Positions 63,214 to 64,000 of a stretch of 64,000 nt of DNA are shown one piece after another. Source of the DNA: Clostridiales bacterium. Lineage in GTDB: Bacteria > Bacillota > Clostridia > Saccharofermentanales > Saccharofermentanaceae. Where the stretch lies: contig JAFSPU010000009.1 in the NCBI GenBank assembly GCA_017451265.1, forward strand, positions 1 through 64,000. Direction: 5' to 3'. Numbering within the stretch: the first letter of the stretch is position 1; every line of letters begins with the position of its first letter. The notes beneath the pieces are model-generated. The model was not told the origin of the DNA and searched no databases. It saw nothing but the letters and a program-made list of their open reading frames with translations. The position numbers were made by a program, and so were the translations under genes.

Positions 63214-64000
63214 CTTCTCCCGCAGCGGCAAAGAAAGACGGCAGACTGTTCTCGGAGGCCCTGTACCTCGCAAGTTTCGCCTGCCTGCTTGTGTTCTTTT
63301 TCCTGCAGACTACGACTTTTACAATGGATGTCCCCGGGCCTGTTTACAGCCTGGTAAGGGGCATCCTTTGTTTTTGTGCGGTGTACAGAATAAGCGTTTA
63401 TCGTGAGCAGATAGGTCCTGCCACAGCAGTCGCGCTCGCGGCTTTTACGGGCCTCGGTGTATTTTTCCTTATCGCGAGGGGGGACACCATGGTGCTTGAT
63501 ATTGCGCTGCTTACAGCGAGTGCTGTTAACGTGTCCTTCAGAAGGATACTGCAGATCTATGTGTTCACGGCAGCTTTTATAAGCCTGCTTGCGCTGGTGT
63601 GCTCGCAGACGGGCGTCATACCCGACTTCACTTTCCTTACGAACTACGGAGCTGACGAGCATGTGCGCCACTCTCTCGGCATAATTTACCCCACAGACTG
63701 CTTTGCGCACGTGTTCTACCTTGCGGCGGCTTACTTCCTGTTAAGGTGGAAGCGCGTGACGTGGTGGGAAATCGCGGGAGCGGCAGTGCTTTTCGCTGTT
63801 GTGTTCTTCTTTACGAGTGCACGTGCAGACTTGGGCGGTGCAGTCCTGATGCTGATCCTTATTGCAGCGGCAAAAGCAACAGGGTACAAGGACCGTCTGC
63901 CGAAGGTGCTTAAGCAGGTCTTCGTGTGGGTGCTGATGCCCGTGTGCACGGCTGTCATCCTGACCCTGACATACCTTTACAGCGAGAGCAGACCGTTTAT
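63210..64000 (+). CDS. Polysaccharide polymerase-like membrane protein (partial, cut by window end)
   Basis: An open frame from GTG 63210 (in a GTGA overlap with the transferase) to the window end, at least 263 residues with no stop. It starts MTSPAAAKKDGRLFSEALYL and contains at least seven hydrophobic segments (for example LYLASFACLLVFFFLQ, TAVALAAFTGLGVFFLI, ITWWEI-like and AGAAVLFAVVFFFTSARADL). Short loop residues between TM segments and FFFTSARADLGG recall Wzy/O-antigen-ligase-like polymerases, where an Arg-rich loop serves catalysis. The family is not certain; codon use is GC-richer than the transferase. Confidence 0.72.
   Translation, partial: MTSPAAAKKDGRLFSEALYLASFACLLVFFFLQTTTFTMDVPGPVYSLVRGILCFCAVYRISVYREQIGPATAVALAAFTGLGVFFLIARGDTMVLDIALLTASAVNVSFRRILQIYVFTAAFISLLALVCSQTGVIPDFTFLTNYGADEHVRHSLGIIYPTDCFAHVFYLAAAYFLLRWKRVTWWEIAGAAVLFAVVFFFTSARADLGGAVLMLILIAAAKATGYKDRLPKVLKQVFVWVLMPVCTAVILTLTYLYSESRPF

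Overview
The window looks like a chromosomal segment of a Clostridia-type Bacillota (low-to-mid GC Gram-positive). The evidence is gene order and gene type: short HisG with HisZ, zinc-binding (four-Cys or Cys/His) forms of L33, L36, S14 and adenylate kinase, an L24 with a C-terminal zinc ribbon, a Firmicutes-type L10 leader, ecfA/ecfT/truA behind rplQ, GGAGG-type ribosome sites and TTGACA/TATAAT promoters. I cannot name the genus from sequence alone. Almost everything lies on the plus strand; the exception is the arginine operon (25.7-30.5 kb).

Layout. 0-0.2 kb: 5S rRNA and its terminator. 0.2-5.5 kb: an OmpR-type response regulator and a PhoR/WalK-like kinase followed by murA, a WalJ-like metallo-hydrolase and rlmH, a cell-wall-linked cluster reminiscent of the walRK locus. 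5.5-14.1 kb: a histidine operon, hisZGDCB-purC-hisHA-hisFI(fused)-hisE, with a consensus promoter and a palindrome at the transcript start; no histidinol-phosphatase is in it. 14.1-16.0 kb: an uncharacterised secreted protein with a His-Gly/Cys dyad and an AT-rich membrane acyltransferase. 16.0-19.6 kb: rpmG-secE-nusG-rplKA-[L10 leader]-rplJL. 19.7-25.8 kb: tRNA-Met and tRNA-Glu, a secreted DUF4214-NlpC/P60 protein, a heterodimeric ABC exporter and ispE. 25.7-30.5 kb (minus): argC-argB-argD-argF and a GNAT acetyltransferase behind an ArgR-type operator. 30.7-31.9 kb: a MsmK/UgpC-type sugar ABC ATPase. 32.0-36.8 kb: a PucR/CdaR-type regulator coupled to ftsE-ftsX and an EnvC-like M23 peptidase. 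36.8-37.8 kb: hslO.

37.8-53.9 kb is the S10-spc-alpha ribosomal superoperon (rpsJ to rplQ, with secY, adk, map, infA, rpmJ inside), with no rpmD between rpsE and rplO and no rpoBC/str block nearby. It opens with a roughly 260-nt structured leader that I cannot assign to a named RNA family, and has further structured gaps before rplC, rplF and rpsM. 53.9-58.3 kb: a fused EcfA1-EcfA2 ATPase, ecfT, a ROK glucokinase and truA. 58.3-61.8 kb: nfeD-stomatin pair, nicotinate phosphoribosyltransferase, cyclophilin. 61.8-64 kb: a polyprenyl-phosphate sugar-1-phosphate transferase and the start of a polymerase-like membrane protein cut by the window end.

Themes that cut across genes: (i) long acidic or Ala/Glu/Pro-rich C-terminal tails on the sensor kinase, SecE, L10 and FtsE; (ii) three envelope/secreted-protein genes whose -10 element lies only 6-8 nt from the ATG, suggesting leaderless mRNAs; (iii) small GNRA-capped hairpins with A- and U-tracts at the predicted 5' end of two highly expressed transcripts. 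No CRISPR array, insertion sequence, prophage or defence island is visible. The best candidates for undescribed biology are the S10 leader RNA, the FtsE tail with its FYFG repeats, and the clan-CD-like secreted protein.
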